From Sipunculus nudus (taxonomy: Eukaryota > Annelida > Sipuncula > Golfingiida > Sipunculidae), in assembly GCA_026874595.1 (NCBI GenBank), contig CM049307.1, positions 49,751,178 to 49,815,177 of the forward strand: DNA of 64,000 nucleotides, read 5' to 3'. The notes beneath the pieces were generated by a model. The model worked only from the letters and a program-made list of their open reading frames with translations. It searched no databases and was not told where the DNA came from. A program made the translations under genes and the position numbers. Below are positions 11,680 through 23,287 of the stretch, piece after piece. Position 1 is the first letter of the stretch, and each line of letters opens with the position of its first letter.

Positions 11680-12310
11680 TGGAAACCCACTGAATAGAGC
11701 GAGGTCAAGCAAAGGGCGGCTATTGAATAACCTTGTTTTTATGGAAGTATTAGTTTGAGTGACTGTGAAGAAATAATCCAAGGCAATAAACAGAGCCAGT
11801 CGAGTATTAAAAACTTATCAAGCACGATGATTTACAGACGAGATGTTGACAGAAATGAGGCTCGAGCTTTATTGCCTAGACAGTTGTTTCAGGAGAGTCG
11901 TATGTTTGTACTTTATGCCAATATCAATAGACCTAGAATGGGTCACCCCTGTGGTATTTCAAAGGCATATGGAGTGAACACGTGATAACTTTTTTTTGCA
12001 AATGATTGCTCCATTGGATAGCTAAACGAAAGTAACGGTTGCTGCAGTTTATTCGAAATTATGAGATACGTTTAAGCGGCCAGCCATTTTTATAAGTGAA
12101 AAACGGCCAGGTTCCTCAGTCACTGCCTCGTTATACATGACTGGTTCTTCCTTTGGGAGTCGGTCAGTGGACTGATTGTCGAAGCGGCAACATTACTTCC
12201 AGTATAATGTGCTCTTTGTAATCAGGACCTTCAATAATCATTAACTCAAAAGCTTTCAGTAGAATTAAGATTAAAATGTGAGGATTTTTTTTATATTTTG
12301 CGAAATTTAC
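11680..12310. other. Block B stretch without recognised features
   Basis: Mixed-composition sequence with one 76-codon chance frame (11755-11985). I see no repeat family or gene. Confidence 0.45.
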
Positions 12311-12319
12311 AGCGTCAGA

Positions 12320-12545
12320 CATGTTTATTTTGATACAATCAGCGGTAGACGGTAGTAAATACTTAGCTGCGCTTCACACGAACCCGTCGAGTTTGAGATC
12401 TAGGGCCACAGCCTTCAATATTACTGTACGAGCAGCAAGAACTCGAGTGATATTGCAAAATGACACGCTAGATATAAAACCCTTATTGATTGAAAAGAAT
12501 GGTCTCTGTATTATCTATGCCGGGTTATAATGCCAGATTTGAGGC
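12320..12545 (+). repeat. Second fragment related to the end of the 545-bp unit
   Basis: An AATCAGCGGTAGACGG phrase near 12340, AGCCTTCAATATTACTGTACGAGCA near 12410 and GGTTATAATGCCAGATTTGAGG near 12524 parallel the block A unit phrases near 1175, 1471 and 1590. This supports more than one ancestral unit in block B. Confidence 0.55.
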
Positions 12546-12549
12546 ATAG

Positions 12550-13040
12550 GCTTTCGTACAGGTTACAATTAGGAAAACATGACAAGGAGTCGCACAGCTG
12601 ACACAGTAGTCTGAATATGTCGAAAAGCAATACAGAACATATCGATACGATGGAAGGTACGCACGCCAAATGTTTATACCACAACTCTTTACTTTGTTTA
12701 AAAAAATTTCTGGTCAGTACTGTATGATTCATAATAGTTTCTTTATATAAATATAAACTTTCATTGAAGTTCATTTGAAAAGTGCACCTGAGTTATCAAC
12801 TATCACTGAGAAAAATAATTTTTGCATTCATTTTCTCATTTATTTATTCAACAATCTTACTGAAGTTTTGCAATATTAATTTATCATAAACAATAAATTT
12901 TTAAGTTTAACATAATAAACCACTCAGACCATATACCTGCATGGGCAGATTATATTGAAAAAGTGAGGTAATGGTAGATTTGGAAAAATAGCCCATTTCC
13001 GTTTGTACTACAAAGAGCATCGATGATTGGTCCTATCAGG
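12550..13040. other. AT-rich part of block B before the shared core
   Basis: Only the final 100 bp (12940-13040) can be matched, to the left end of partial block D (22540-22620, AAAGAGCATCG phrase). The rest has no recognised feature. Confidence 0.45.
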
Positions 13041-13059
13041 TTATTTCGCAAAACCATTA

Positions 13060-14750
13060 ATCCTGAGTCTCCTAACAGCCGACAGAAAAAAAAACTTGTA
13101 TAAATAAATAATCCATGTGCTTGATGTCCGGTTGGCCTTTTTAGTAATGTGTACAGCCCTGAACTGTCAATATGACGGCCGACCCTCGGAGCCTGTGTCA
13201 ACACACGGAGATGTAAACATGATAAACACTGCCGCCAGAGCCATCAATTGTTAGGCAACTATTTCATCAATAGGGAACTACAACTGCCTGATTGATATTA
13301 AATGTGGAAAATTTTTTTTAATGCCCGAGTAAAGATAACGCCATGATGCTGTATGACACTAGATAATTAAGTCTCTCTGTAATTTATGATCGAATCCTAT
13401 GTTTTATGGAAATGAAAGGATAGATCTATCGATGCCAGAAGAAATCAGAACTTAATAAAGAATGATAAGTGAGTTAGTTAACTGAATAACATGACCCACC
13501 AGAAAATTAATTTAAACAATAAAATGATGATTAAAATTTGTTTTGCTTTCCATGGGGATAGTTATGAACTATGACAGAATATCAATTTACCTTTTCATAT
13601 CTCACTCACTTTAATGTTATAAACAGACCAATTCATCGGTAACTTTTGATAATCCAATTTGCATGGTAAACTCTTTAAATTTGATTGTGCTGGTTAAATG
13701 CCGAGAAATGACCTGGAAGCATCCTTACTTTATTATGTACTTTGCAATTGCAAAATATTTTGATTACAGGTACAACAATGGAAATGACAACATAAACCTT
13801 GATGTTCTATATACTTGCATAGATTTACACAAAGTCACATGTAACAACGGTCTTATATTCCCCTCCCCTGTTATTTTGCATATGATTCATTATCAAAATT
13901 AAACGAAATTCAAATGTTTCTAACATCATCCCTTTACACGCCCTAAGTTATATACCTTCCTCCAACGTATAGAAGGATGACGGATCGTGACACCTTCCTT
14001 TCATTTGACATCACCATCCGGTCTTGCATTACGTAGGTCGTAATATGTCATTGGCTATTTATTTTGCAGGATAAATACCCCTTGCTCATTACCGAGACTT
14101 TTATTCAGTAGACGTTGCATGTATTTAAAGGTTAATTCGTTATTATATGCAAGATCATGGCGTCCAATGCCCTTATTCAGGACATTCATTGAATTTCCCA
14201 GTCCTATAATTGTCTGTCAGGTGTACTCGTTAATACGCTTCCAGACAACCAAGCTCCTCTAGGTATTAAGACTCGAATATATTGACTCTTATATTCCTTG
14301 TACGTTGCAAGAGTGTGTCTCATTTGCATAGGTGCAGTGAAGGTAGTTAATTTTACAGGAGTGCGTATTCGTTTAAAGCGAAAAAAAACCCTAGGGCTTT
14401 CTGCAATCAGCCCTACTTCGGCTAAATTTCGTATGATGAATATTGTGATATTTTTTTACTGTTTTCTTCTTGAGAGCACGTTATATTGCATGAATGAAAA
14501 GCACATGTATCCTTTATTTTTGGGCCTAGATATTCGAGTGGTAATTAACAAGATCAACTTTCTCCGTGGCCACCCAGGCAATTTTATTTTGTTTTCTTAC
14601 TCTTTAATGTTCAAATATTAAGCAAATTTATCTAGACATTTAAGACGTTAACGGGTTACTTATTAGATTCCATAAAATGATATATACAACCGTTTTTAAT
14701 ATACGAATCTGAGGTAGCAGACATCTTAATGAACAATGTGAATCTTGATT
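13060..14750 (+). repeat. Block B core and right part
   Basis: 13060-13500 matches A 5150-5600. 13985-14270 matches A 6040-6330. 14325-14580 matches A 7570-7800. 14670-14750 matches A 8130-8230. Frames of 79 and 107 codons in this stretch are not open in the paralogues. Confidence 0.65.
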
Positions 14751-15345
14751 TTCTTATATGAACAATTTGTTTAATATATTTGTTTACTTCTGTGCGGGTT
14801 ATACAGCTGTTCGCATTTACAAGGCAGCAGGTCCATATACAGAAATACAAACATTTTGCAGAATGAGGGTCCATCAACCCCCAAAGGCTACATGTGCGAA
14901 CCCATCCAGTTACTTAGAGTATAACATACCAGTTGACAAATCAATAGACAGTCTGCAATAGACAGCACAAGCAGTAGCAGCATTACACATGCATTAGTGT
15001 TAACCATATTTAAGGGCTACAGATTTCTGATAAATGAAAATAATGTTACATATTTCGTTAAGAATCAAGGAAAGCATAAACAGCTTAACTACGCACATCT
15101 TAGGTACATCCAAGTGAGTCTTGGTGTGCTTGAGCCGCCGAAAGAGTTCTAATAGATTAAGTTGCCACTATATGTAACAGAAGAGTGATTTTCGCGGCGT
15201 TTTCGAATATTTACCTTGATATCGGGGTCATAAACAATCAATGTAACGCACGGTTATGACAATAAAGGCAATATGGATATTCTTGACCAGTGATAACAGA
15301 TAAACATGATGTATCTAGAAAAAAAAAGTTAATGTTATTGAACCA

Positions 15346-15650
15346 GAGTGGTGAGTGGTTGTGTAATGGCAAAGGTGCCGAACATGTGACCTAGAGGTCA
15401 TCTGTTCAAATCCCGTAGCCTCTCAATTCTTCGCTAAGACCATTTTCAAGGTCTCAGCCACGAGTGTGCTTATGTCTACCCAACATTACAAATGGGTACC
15501 AGATTTAATGCCATCTGCGTATGGCGGGCTCTATCGACCTAAACACCGTGTGTTGGCTTTGTAGTATCCCCAGGGAGGTACCGCCGGGAAGTAAATTTTA
15601 AAGTCTTCTGAGCCAGCTATTTGGAAGAAAACCTAACACTGCAACTTTTC
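15346..15650 (+). mobile_element. tRNA-derived SINE-like insertion specific to block B
   Basis: The left part looks tRNA-like: a degenerate A-box region (TGGTTGTGTAATGG near 15357), then GTTCAAATCCC at 15404-15414, close to the polymerase III B-box consensus GTTCRANTCC. About 230 bp of tRNA-unrelated body follows. The flanks read TTATTGAACC before it and an AAACAATGACCCAG phrase after it. In block A the same flanks (about 8735-8770) lie next to each other, giving a paralogous empty site. No clean target duplication or poly(A) tail is visible. Family unknown to me. Confidence 0.65.
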
Positions 15651-16299
15651 TTTTATTCACCAAGATTGTTTAAACAATGACCCAGTTTTGACAAACCCGG
15701 TCGACTTTCCGTTAAGTGGCCTAATTTATATTTACGTAGTTTATTCATGATTATAATTGACCATGTTACCAGGTGTAACTGAGCACTCCAAGAACCATGG
15801 ACGGAATAAGTCAATCACATGCACATTCTATATTACAGCGCTTGTCACCCGTGCGAGCTGTCCGAAATGTAAATGGGTTTTCTGCGTGAAAGTTAAAACC
15901 ACAAAGAATACTCATAGGACTTCTCCTTCAACACAAGGAAACTGGCTTCCCGGGGTTTAGTGGTCGATTTCTCAAGACAAGATTAGAAGCTCCAAGAAAA
16001 CGTCGAAATTGCCTTTGAAGTTCCTCAAGACATAGGACTCATGGGCGTCGTATCTTCTGGGCTATAAAACTTCTCAGACTTTGCTCACATTTTCTTTACC
16101 CATAATGTATAATGTTGTGCTCAGGTGTCGGCAATTTAATGGTTTCGTTGGAGACTCCACTTAGAATGTGTTGCGTCTGGAACAAGCAAAGTACGCAGTC
16201 AGACAATTAATTGCGTATTAGTTCAAGGTTAAAGGAAAGATCAGTTTAAAGTTCTCTTCATTCCTTCGTCCTGCGATCAGGGACATTGGTAATCCTGAA

Positions 16300-17040
16300 A
16301 ACTTACAAATTCTGATGTCTGGTGGTCTAATTTTATGACCTATATATTTGACTTGTGCTGACGCGTACAAATATTTGTCGCTGAAGGCTTTAAAGTTATA
16401 GACATGACAGGAACCCAGAGGACAGAAACTGGTGGGTATGCAGCTTTACTAACTGATAATTGGAAGTTAAAGGAAAGGTAAGATTAAACCAAATTCAAAT
16501 ACAGGAGAAGTTAGCGCGATAGTAGTGGGGATGACAACTGGCATGCCTAATAATTTAGGAAGGATGTAAAAAACTTCGATTAGCGGCTGTCGTTTTCTTT
16601 TAAATAGGGATTACACTGGGCCATATCAAGATATTTTATTAAGCAATTTAGACACTATTGAAATCTACGAACCACATCTGAGGAATAGTTTGTTTTAGAC
16701 CATTCAAATACCGATAAAAATATTTGATATTAATCCTTATTATATATGCATCTCACATCCATGTGGAGTTTTAGCTCTGTTTGAGAGCTAAAATAGGGTC
16801 ATTTTCACCCAGGATCCTTTATGCCAATGTCTCAGATTTCTGTCACGGGCGAGGTACCATCAAGCAGACGGCAGTTTATCTTATTATCGAACATGGTGAC
16901 TATTGGAAAAAACTGTCAATGAGCAGCATAGCTGAAACAATACTCCGAATGATTGAAATCGCCACAGGAGGTGTATGGTACACTGAACGGCAACACAATG
17001 GCCACCATTTATGGCTACCAAATAAACCCGCCAGCCCTAA
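16300..17040. other. Block C interior, no recognised gene
   Basis: Contains a short hairpin (16769-16793) and an 89-codon frame (16781-17050) that begins inside it. The frame is not conserved in B or D, so I read it as chance. Confidence 0.45.
16769..16793. repeat. 10-bp hairpin, counterpart of the block B hairpin
   Basis: TTTTAGCTCT and AGAGCTAAAA form a perfect 10-bp stem around the loop GTTTG. The stem shares TTTTAGCTC with the 20-bp hairpin at 9879-9925 and is preceded by a TTAATCCTTATTATA phrase near 16732. Confidence 0.75.
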
Positions 17041-17049
17041 CCATCCATA

Positions 17050-18120
17050 AACATGATGTCCGGTGTGCCTAATTTTTCACACGTGTAGCCCTGAACTGTC
17101 ATATTTCGGCTGAACCTCATGTTCCCACTCACGTCCACATTGATATGCTCTGTCTCCGGGGGCAGAACGACCCTCCTAAAAGATAAGCACTCTTTTGGCG
17201 ACCGGAACTACTTGTCTCAAATGTCAAACTATAAAATAAAACTTGTTACATTTCAAGGAAACACCTGTTCACATGTCACTTGCGCATGCTTATTAAATGT
17301 TTATTTCGTGAAGTCTTTACCACAAAACACATGTGTATGCAATTTTTCTTTAAACAATTCTTGCTCACTGATCGGATGATGTGATCCGATTTCATTACCT
17401 TCTTCACAACATTTATTCCTAAGCAAATGTATGTCAGGTTTGCTGGGCTTGAACTATAGTTATTGTATGTGGAGTGTATTAATAGTTACTTTAACTAACT
17501 GAGACACGCTCGGTGGCCAGTGGTAAAGTGTTCTGTAATGTCTTAAAGGGAGGATACCGGAAAAGACGACCGGACTTGGACAGGCCACTTCAACCAACTC
17601 TCACACCCTGCCGGTTTCTAAACTGTCAAACGTCAAAATCAAAATATGTTCCATTTCAAGAAAATTCCTCCTGTTTTCATTTCACATGTACATGCTTACA
17701 AAATATTACTCATTCTGTAAAGTCCTTACCACAAAAACGCCCATTTGATTAGCCTTGTGGCCATTCCTATTCAACACACTTGAACGTACTATATTGTCCT
17801 CTTCCCTGCATTTATACCTACGCCGCTAGAGTATTTATAAGCCCCGGTACATTGTGTAATCAGTAAACCCCGGAGTCGTACTCTTGTGAGTAAGAGTCTA
17901 CGCAGTGTGTTCACTCTTATAGCCACGCCGGGCATGGAACTCAGGTCGCCTGGGGAGAGAGCTGACCATTTTACCCAACGACTGTCAAAGCCACTATACG
18001 ATACAAGAATCGTTATACATCAATGTCTAACTGCGTACAGATAATTATCCCTGCTGATAACCGAGACCTGTCTTCCCTGCATGAAGAAGTTAATCCGGAG
18101 GGCTAATTACATGGAAAAAT
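17050..18120 (+). repeat. Block C core
   Basis: 17060-17150 matches the A/B/D core. 17215-17310 and 17620-17720 are a diverged local direct repeat: each has AAACTRT-AAACGTCAAA-like, GTTCCATTTCAAG-like and TTCAC-TG-ACATGCTTA-like phrases, about 400 bp apart. 17995-18110 matches A 6090-6200. Frames of 86 and 79 codons correspond to the two local repeats but do not agree with each other through their length. Confidence 0.55.
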
Positions 18121-20160
18121 CTATGTTTACCCTAAGGCGCCTTCACTGGATTTTCTGATCGCTTTGTTGTTTGTGGTACTGCGTTCATATCCCAAGAAAG
18201 ATAAAGAAAACACAACAGGGTTCCCCGAGATTGTCTTTTGGCTCAGACGGACGGAAACATCATCTTCATCATCATTAATGACCATTACGTATAAGGAACT
18301 CCTGAGGAAGTCATCCCAGATGTACTAGAATCAGAGATGTTCGACGAGCCTTAATCATCTTCAGTCAGACAGTATGTGTTCATTAACACATTCACGTTCA
18401 GTTAGGCCAGTCATTTTGGGTCTGTGAATATACCGTGTTGATAGATTTTTTTTTCTAAATATTATCTTTACCATATCTAAAGTCAAATGTTCCTTGCCAG
18501 ATTTCATTATTAACAATAAACAGTACCATAATTAAGTTCATTTTCAACCATTTCGTTTCTGGAAATCAAAAAATTATTCCAGTCCAAAAAAATAGGTTCA
18601 ATAATAAAAAAATGTTGTCTCGTGAGTATCTACCAGAGAGACCAAAACCTTTTCAAATAAATTTGTATTTATGTCACATTAATGGAAAGAAATGCTATGT
18701 GATTAACCACATTGATCATTATTTTAATTAGCATTTTCTCATTAAAACTTCCATTCTCAAATCCAAAGCGTGACTTTTTAAAACATTTCAATTAAAATAT
18801 CCTTTATTTCTATTATAGAAAAATGAATAATTGAATATCCTTTATGGAAAAACTACAGTGCGTAATTTATTTTATTTTTTCTTTTTGAATGTTTTTTTCA
18901 AAATCTCCCCGAAAGCGAACGCTTTTAAAGACTTTCATATTTTCCAAGACTGGCCCAGCCGATGAAATGGTTAAAACATAATTCTTCCCACTATCAGAGC
19001 CATCTAACTTACCCTTGCTGTGTCACAACTCTTAGAACAGGTACTACCACCTCGCGGCAAATATATAACTAAATTACGCCTTACTGGCCGACTATTTCAT
19101 CGACTGGTAATCTCCACCGGACATCGTCAGCACCAGACATCGCCGCCGCGCTGAACTAAGATCTTTTCCAGTGACGTACGTCAGCAGTAATTGGTAGTCT
19201 TTCCCCGAATCTTTATTCAAAACAAACATGGCGGTTTATTTAGTCCTCGCCTTTTGCGGGCTTCGAGTTGGCTACTAATATTGAAGATCTGTATCATTCC
19301 ATCATATAAAGAAAACCTCATAAGCTTTTTGGGTATAGAAAATCAACCAACCCCCAAATTGTTCAAGGTATATTAATCTGGTACTTTGTGAAATGTGGGG
19401 CATCTCATGTAAATATATTCATATCGCACAAAGTAATTTGAAAATTGGCTCAGAAGTATAAATACCTCGGCATATTCCCTCTGAGTTTCTACAAATATAA
19501 ACGCAGATAATGATGTTAATGTTAAAGGTGGACGATTAACTCATTTTAAGTACGCAGCTGTACAACATCAATGCTGTATAACATCCTTCCCTATGCCAAA
19601 TGTCTTATTAGCCAGAGGCTCCTTAGCTACTTAGTAATTAAAAGGACTTGGCGAGCTCTGTAGATTTCTTAAGTGAGTCAACTTTGCCTTGAACGTGAAA
19701 CAGATGATGACGTCATAGATAGTAAACCCAAGTAAAGTGAGAGCGGAACGTTTGTAGTCCACGCAGTCCTTGCAGCAATGTTCTCTCAAACTGGAGACCT
19801 GAAAGAGAGATTATTATCAGCTGTATTGCACCTTGGTCTTCCCCTAAAACATAGTCCTTTGACCGTTCCATTAACGTGATATAGTATACAAGAGGCCAAA
19901 TCGACAAGGGGAAAATATGTTTGGTTGAGTCGAGGAGTATTAAAAATATATGAAATACAGTCATCAATGATTCAGACAGGTTTAAGTTTACGGTGGATTC
20001 AGCAGGATTATTCTAAATGGGATAATTTTTAGAAGAGAAAAAATACATATAGCGGTGGTTTAAATGAGACGAACAAGAGCCACTACGCATAATTATCGTC
20101 CCAGTACAGATGCCTTGTTTCGGAATTTTATAAGTGATTCAGAAAGATAATTGACAGTCG
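18120..20160. other. Block C right part, mostly unrecognised
   Basis: AT-rich with several A/T homopolymers. 19400-19500 matches A 7190-7290. 19700-19960 carries an 84-codon minus-strand frame that I cannot assign. No gene supported. Confidence 0.45.
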
Positions 20161-20297
20161 TGATTTACAATATTCTTAGGCTTGATTTTAATGTTAATTT
20201 CAGTAAATTTAAGTAAATTTAATTCGCCTGACCAACGTGTTCTGTTCTTAAGGAATGCTGAGGCAGGTGACGTAAACAACTCCTTTCTTTACAAAGC

Positions 20298-20301
<4 letters not shown>

Positions 20302-20353
<52 letters not shown>
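20302..20353. repeat. (AT)26 microsatellite
   Basis: A 52-bp pure TA alternation, followed 56 bp later by a tRNA-like sequence. AT tracts beside retroposed elements are common in animal genomes. Confidence 0.95.
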
Positions 20354-20354
<1 letters not shown>

Positions 20355-20408
20355 GTCACTTCGCTGGTGCCTAAAATAAATGTGCAAATACACAGAGGGG
20401 TCGGGTAT

Positions 20409-20482
20409 CTGCTGTAGCTCAGGGGATAGAGCAAACGACCGGCAATCGGTTGGTCATTAGTTTGATTCCCGTCGCCGGTGAA
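20409..20482 (+). pseudogene. tRNA-like sequence (tRNA pseudogene or SINE head)
   Basis: A strong A-box, TAGCTCAGGGGATAGAGC at 20415-20432, forms a D arm (GCTC/GAGC). A 5-bp anticodon stem (CGACC with GGTTG) follows, then GTTTGATTCCC at 20460-20470 as the B-box. The anticodon loop would be GGCAATC, with G where the invariant T33 belongs. The acceptor and T stems do not pair well. It is therefore not a working tRNA. An AT-rich, (TG)n-containing tail to about 20520 fits a short SINE. Confidence 0.6.
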
Positions 20483-20929
20483 CCGACTTTAACGTAAATA
20501 TATATGTGTGTGTGTGATATTGATATAATTGACTAAAATACAGGACTGTAGAGCTGCCTCTTTATTAGCAGCAACTCCTTATACTTTTGGGCTAGACTAT
20601 GAGACAAGATGACCCATCAGCGCTTAATAGACCTCCGGGTATTTGGTGCAGATCTAGGAATAATTTATCAGACCATATACAGATTGATAGACAGCATGCA
20701 CGGAAGAAAAAATCAACCGTGGCAACACCATACATACGTCAAAATAACCCATATTCCAAAGTCACTGCAGTCATATATATTCGGTAGAAGAATATATATT
20801 TAGTCAAGAATATATACAAATGCATCAACTATTTAAATTAGACCTTTTAAGTACACTCAACTTGGTCTCGACGTCCGTTGTATGTTGTCTTTTGTAGCTT
20901 TCTTTAATAGCTTAAGATCAATATAAACT

Positions 20930-21300
20930 TGTCATCCTCTCGATTTCATGCTGTCATGGACTAGTTTTTGATGTACGAATCATTGCAATATTCTAGTTAT
21001 AATGCAAAGTTGCAACATTAGATGTCTGGCGGCCGGCCTACTTATGATGTAATAATAAGCAAGCGCCACATTCTTATTATCATGCAAAGTGACAAAGTTA
21101 GTGGCCAACCCTTGAAGGACGTGTGTGTAGGACCCATGCTGACTGGCATCCGTTGTCACGCAAAAGCCTTGCAGTTCCGGATTTATTTGCCTAGAAATAT
21201 CGAAAACGATCCCAAGTGTGTCCTAACCATTATTTTCCATATACGCTTATCAATCCGGAGAAATTTGATATTGTTCACTGGGAGCGATTGCAGCGCCATC
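20930..21300. other. Segment with the longest open frame in the window, function unsupported
   Basis: The 140-codon frame at 21022-21444 is the longest in 64 kb. Its translation shows no recognisable domain, signal peptide or membrane segment. Its second half overlaps a segment (21300-21690) that is duplicated at 51060-51460 without keeping the frame. I consider it a chance frame and do not call a gene. Confidence 0.5.
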
Positions 21301-21690
21301 TGTCAAACAGTACGTCATTTTAACCAGCGGCCCTCTGACATGAGAGGGTCTATCGCGATATCAGTGTGCTATGCTAAGATTAGCTTAGACAAAAACCACA
21401 CTGCAAGGGTAGATGACTTATTGGTTAGCTCCACGAATCATTAGGTATGTTTGTATACTTTCTAACGACGCCTAACATGTGCGAGAAAGATGTAGCCGTG
21501 ATTACACAGCTTCCGGGAAAGTCCCCCTGCAAGTGTGTTTAATTTCTTACCGCATGAATACAAGCATGGCTCGCACTGGTAATGGACGATAATCATCTTG
21601 CACGGAACACAGCTGATGACCTGTCACCATAGAGATGGATTTTCACTTTGGCTTGTAAGTTCACATGTATTTCTTTGAATCCATTCATTA
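21300..21690 (+). repeat. Segment paralogous to 51060-51460
   Basis: Shared phrases in order: CACTGCAAGG/ACTGCAAGG, ATGTTTGTATACTTTYTAAC/ATGTTTGTGTACTTTTTAAC, GCATGAAYRCAAGCAT, and CCATAGAGATGGATTTTCAC/CCATAGAGAAAAATTTACCC. This is the only clear link between the A-D family on the left and the P family on the right. Confidence 0.6.
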
Positions 21691-21699
21691 GCTTTTGCC

Positions 21700-22440
21700 T
21701 TATTTTAAGATTATCAGCCATTTACCAGAATATGGATGCACTAGGATTGCCAACAGCTTATTGGAACCTCCATTATGACTATCCAGTGACCAGTGCAGTA
21801 TGATAAATCCATGTTATATTACACTAATTGGGAACTGTCAATGCATGAAGTTCATATGTAAAGTGTTGCGGCGTTTTCAAATATTTCTTAGATTTTATTT
21901 TCATTCATTTTAATCATCATTAAGTATTATGCTCGTTTGCAATGTTACATTGTTCTTTAAACTGGTGTTTAAACTTTAAGAAAAGAAAAACTAGAAAGCT
22001 CAAGGTAATTATATCGCAGGAGATTTCCTTTCTGTCTTATACTTTCTTCCTTTGGTTCTCTATGTTTCATACATTTCCCATGAATACCTACACTATCTTT
22101 GATTTCCTCTATTACCCGTCTATCGAGGTTTAAAGCACCGTGACAGCCGAGACTATATGCTATAAAAATAAATTTTATATTAGAGAAGGCGCCCATAACC
22201 ATGACGAGAAAGCACAAGAGAACGATTTTGTTGGTTAGGGATTGTTTGTATGGAAATACTCTCCCAAAAGTGCACTGTGGTTTTCTAAATACACCAGTAG
22301 CACAGGAAAAAATGTAGAAAAGAGGGTAAAATAGTTCGTTGGGATAGAATTGCTTCAACGCAAATTATATAAACATGGATGTTTTTGTAATAATAATTTC
22401 ACGGAATAAGTATTTTTTTCAGAAAATTTACCAAATGTTG
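21700..22440. other. No recognised feature
   Basis: AT-rich sequence between the 21.3-kb segment and partial block D. A 129-codon minus-strand frame (21969-22358) overlaps a 63-codon plus-strand frame. Neither shows a known domain. Confidence 0.45.
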
Positions 22441-22444
22441 ATTT

Positions 22445-22930
22445 TATATTATGAGAGTTAAGAAAAGAAGTCCCGGACGTCCCACAATTCCCAGCTGGAA
22501 GAGGTTAGTTTTTATTCAAACGACATTTGGCGGAAGCGTGGACGACATGATTATACTGAAAAATGAAGTACTGGAGGAAATAAAAAAAATAGTCCATCGA
22601 AAAATGACATTCAAAGAGCATCGGAGAGCGTTCCTTTCAAGCTCTGCCCGAATCCCTTTCAGTCCCCGGTTTCCCACAGCCGACAAATAAATCATGCTCC
22701 ACAGGACAAATAAATCATGCATATACATAATATCTGGCGGGCGCCATTCGTCACGTGTGTAGCCCTGAACTGTCAAGATGTCAGCCGACCGTCGGACCTT
22801 GTGTTAACACACGGAGATGCCATTATAGTTTAAACAGTCACCGGCGCCACCTGCTGTTATACATCCGTTCCTACACTGACTGATGGAAATTTAATGTCAA
22901 ACGAATTGTATTGCCCGAGAGTGTTTAATT
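22445..22930 (+). repeat. Partial duplicated block D
   Basis: This is a fourth, short copy of the central part of the A/B/C block. It includes CAGCCGACA near 22678, CCCTGAACTGTCA at 22763, the ACACGGAGATG segment near 22810 and TATTGCCCGAGAG near 22910, matching A 5150-5460, B 13060-13340 and C 17040-17150. Similarity stops after about 22930. A 79-codon open frame here (22451-22690) has no open counterpart in A, B or C, so I do not treat it as a gene. Confidence 0.65.
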
Positions 22931-23287
22931 AACTGTATTAAGTATTTATAAGTGTAGTGTCGTTTTCTGTGTTAGTTATATATGCATGCTTGTTAAATAT
23001 ATATACACATATATATGTATATTGTAATTGTTACGGTTAAATGTTTCTAGCTTTGTGTAAAATATGCATAAATCCATTTACGGTTGCTCTCTCATTTTTA
23101 TATAATTAACCGTACAAACAAAACTGGAAAATTCCAGTTTGATAAATATTATAGCTTGTTAAAGTTTTAAAAAATACAGACATAGAAAAAAAGTTTGAAC
23201 CAAAGAATATCACACATACGAAACTAAAGTTTTAATTAAAATTACGACATACCAGACTAGAGGTATGGAACTTTAAAGGTCTTCAAT

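Larger units (their letters stand above)
8930..15790 (+). repeat. Duplicated block B
   Basis: This is the second copy of the block, about 6.9 kb long, sharing the ordered anchors described for block A. At its left end the segment is itself locally duplicated: 8889-8930 and 8950-8990 are similar, each leading into a GTCACCG/GCCACCG-like phrase. It contains a diverged relative of the 545-bp unit of block A, a perfect 20-bp hairpin (9879-9925), four (AT)n tracts and a block-specific SINE-like insertion (15346-15650). No open frame is conserved with A or C. Boundaries are approximate because similarity fades gradually. Confidence 0.75.
15790..20930 (+). repeat. Duplicated block C
   Basis: This is the third copy, about 5.1 kb, and the shortest. 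Only about 1.24 kb separates its first two anchors (15851 and 17089), compared with 5.2 kb in A and 4.2 kb in B. Most of the material corresponding to the 545-bp repeats is therefore missing here or was added to the other copies. It also matches A at 19400-19500 (A 7190-7290) and at its right end (20600-20880). The hairpin at 16769-16793 occupies a position comparable to the block B hairpin. No conserved coding frame is visible. Confidence 0.7.

Noticed and set aside
11616..11781. Overlapping frames with long Ile-Tyr runs
   Set aside because: Direct translations of the (AT)n tract; low-complexity artefacts. The same applies at 10038, 20302 and 56430.
12950..13204. Minus-strand frame containing Leu-Leu-Gly-Asp-Ser-Gly, reminiscent of the PIF/Harbinger transposase nuclease
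   Set aside because: The other expected nuclease motifs are missing, and the paralogous segments in A and D do not keep the phrase in an open frame. A six-residue match in AT-rich sequence is weak.
21022..21444. 140-codon frame, the longest in the window
   Set aside because: No domain recognised, and half of it lies in a duplicated segment where the other copy (51.1-51.4 kb) has no matching frame.
22451..22690. 79-codon frame in block D with basic and Lys/Glu-rich stretches
   Set aside because: The matching part of block B (12940-13090) has stops in this frame; no recognised family.
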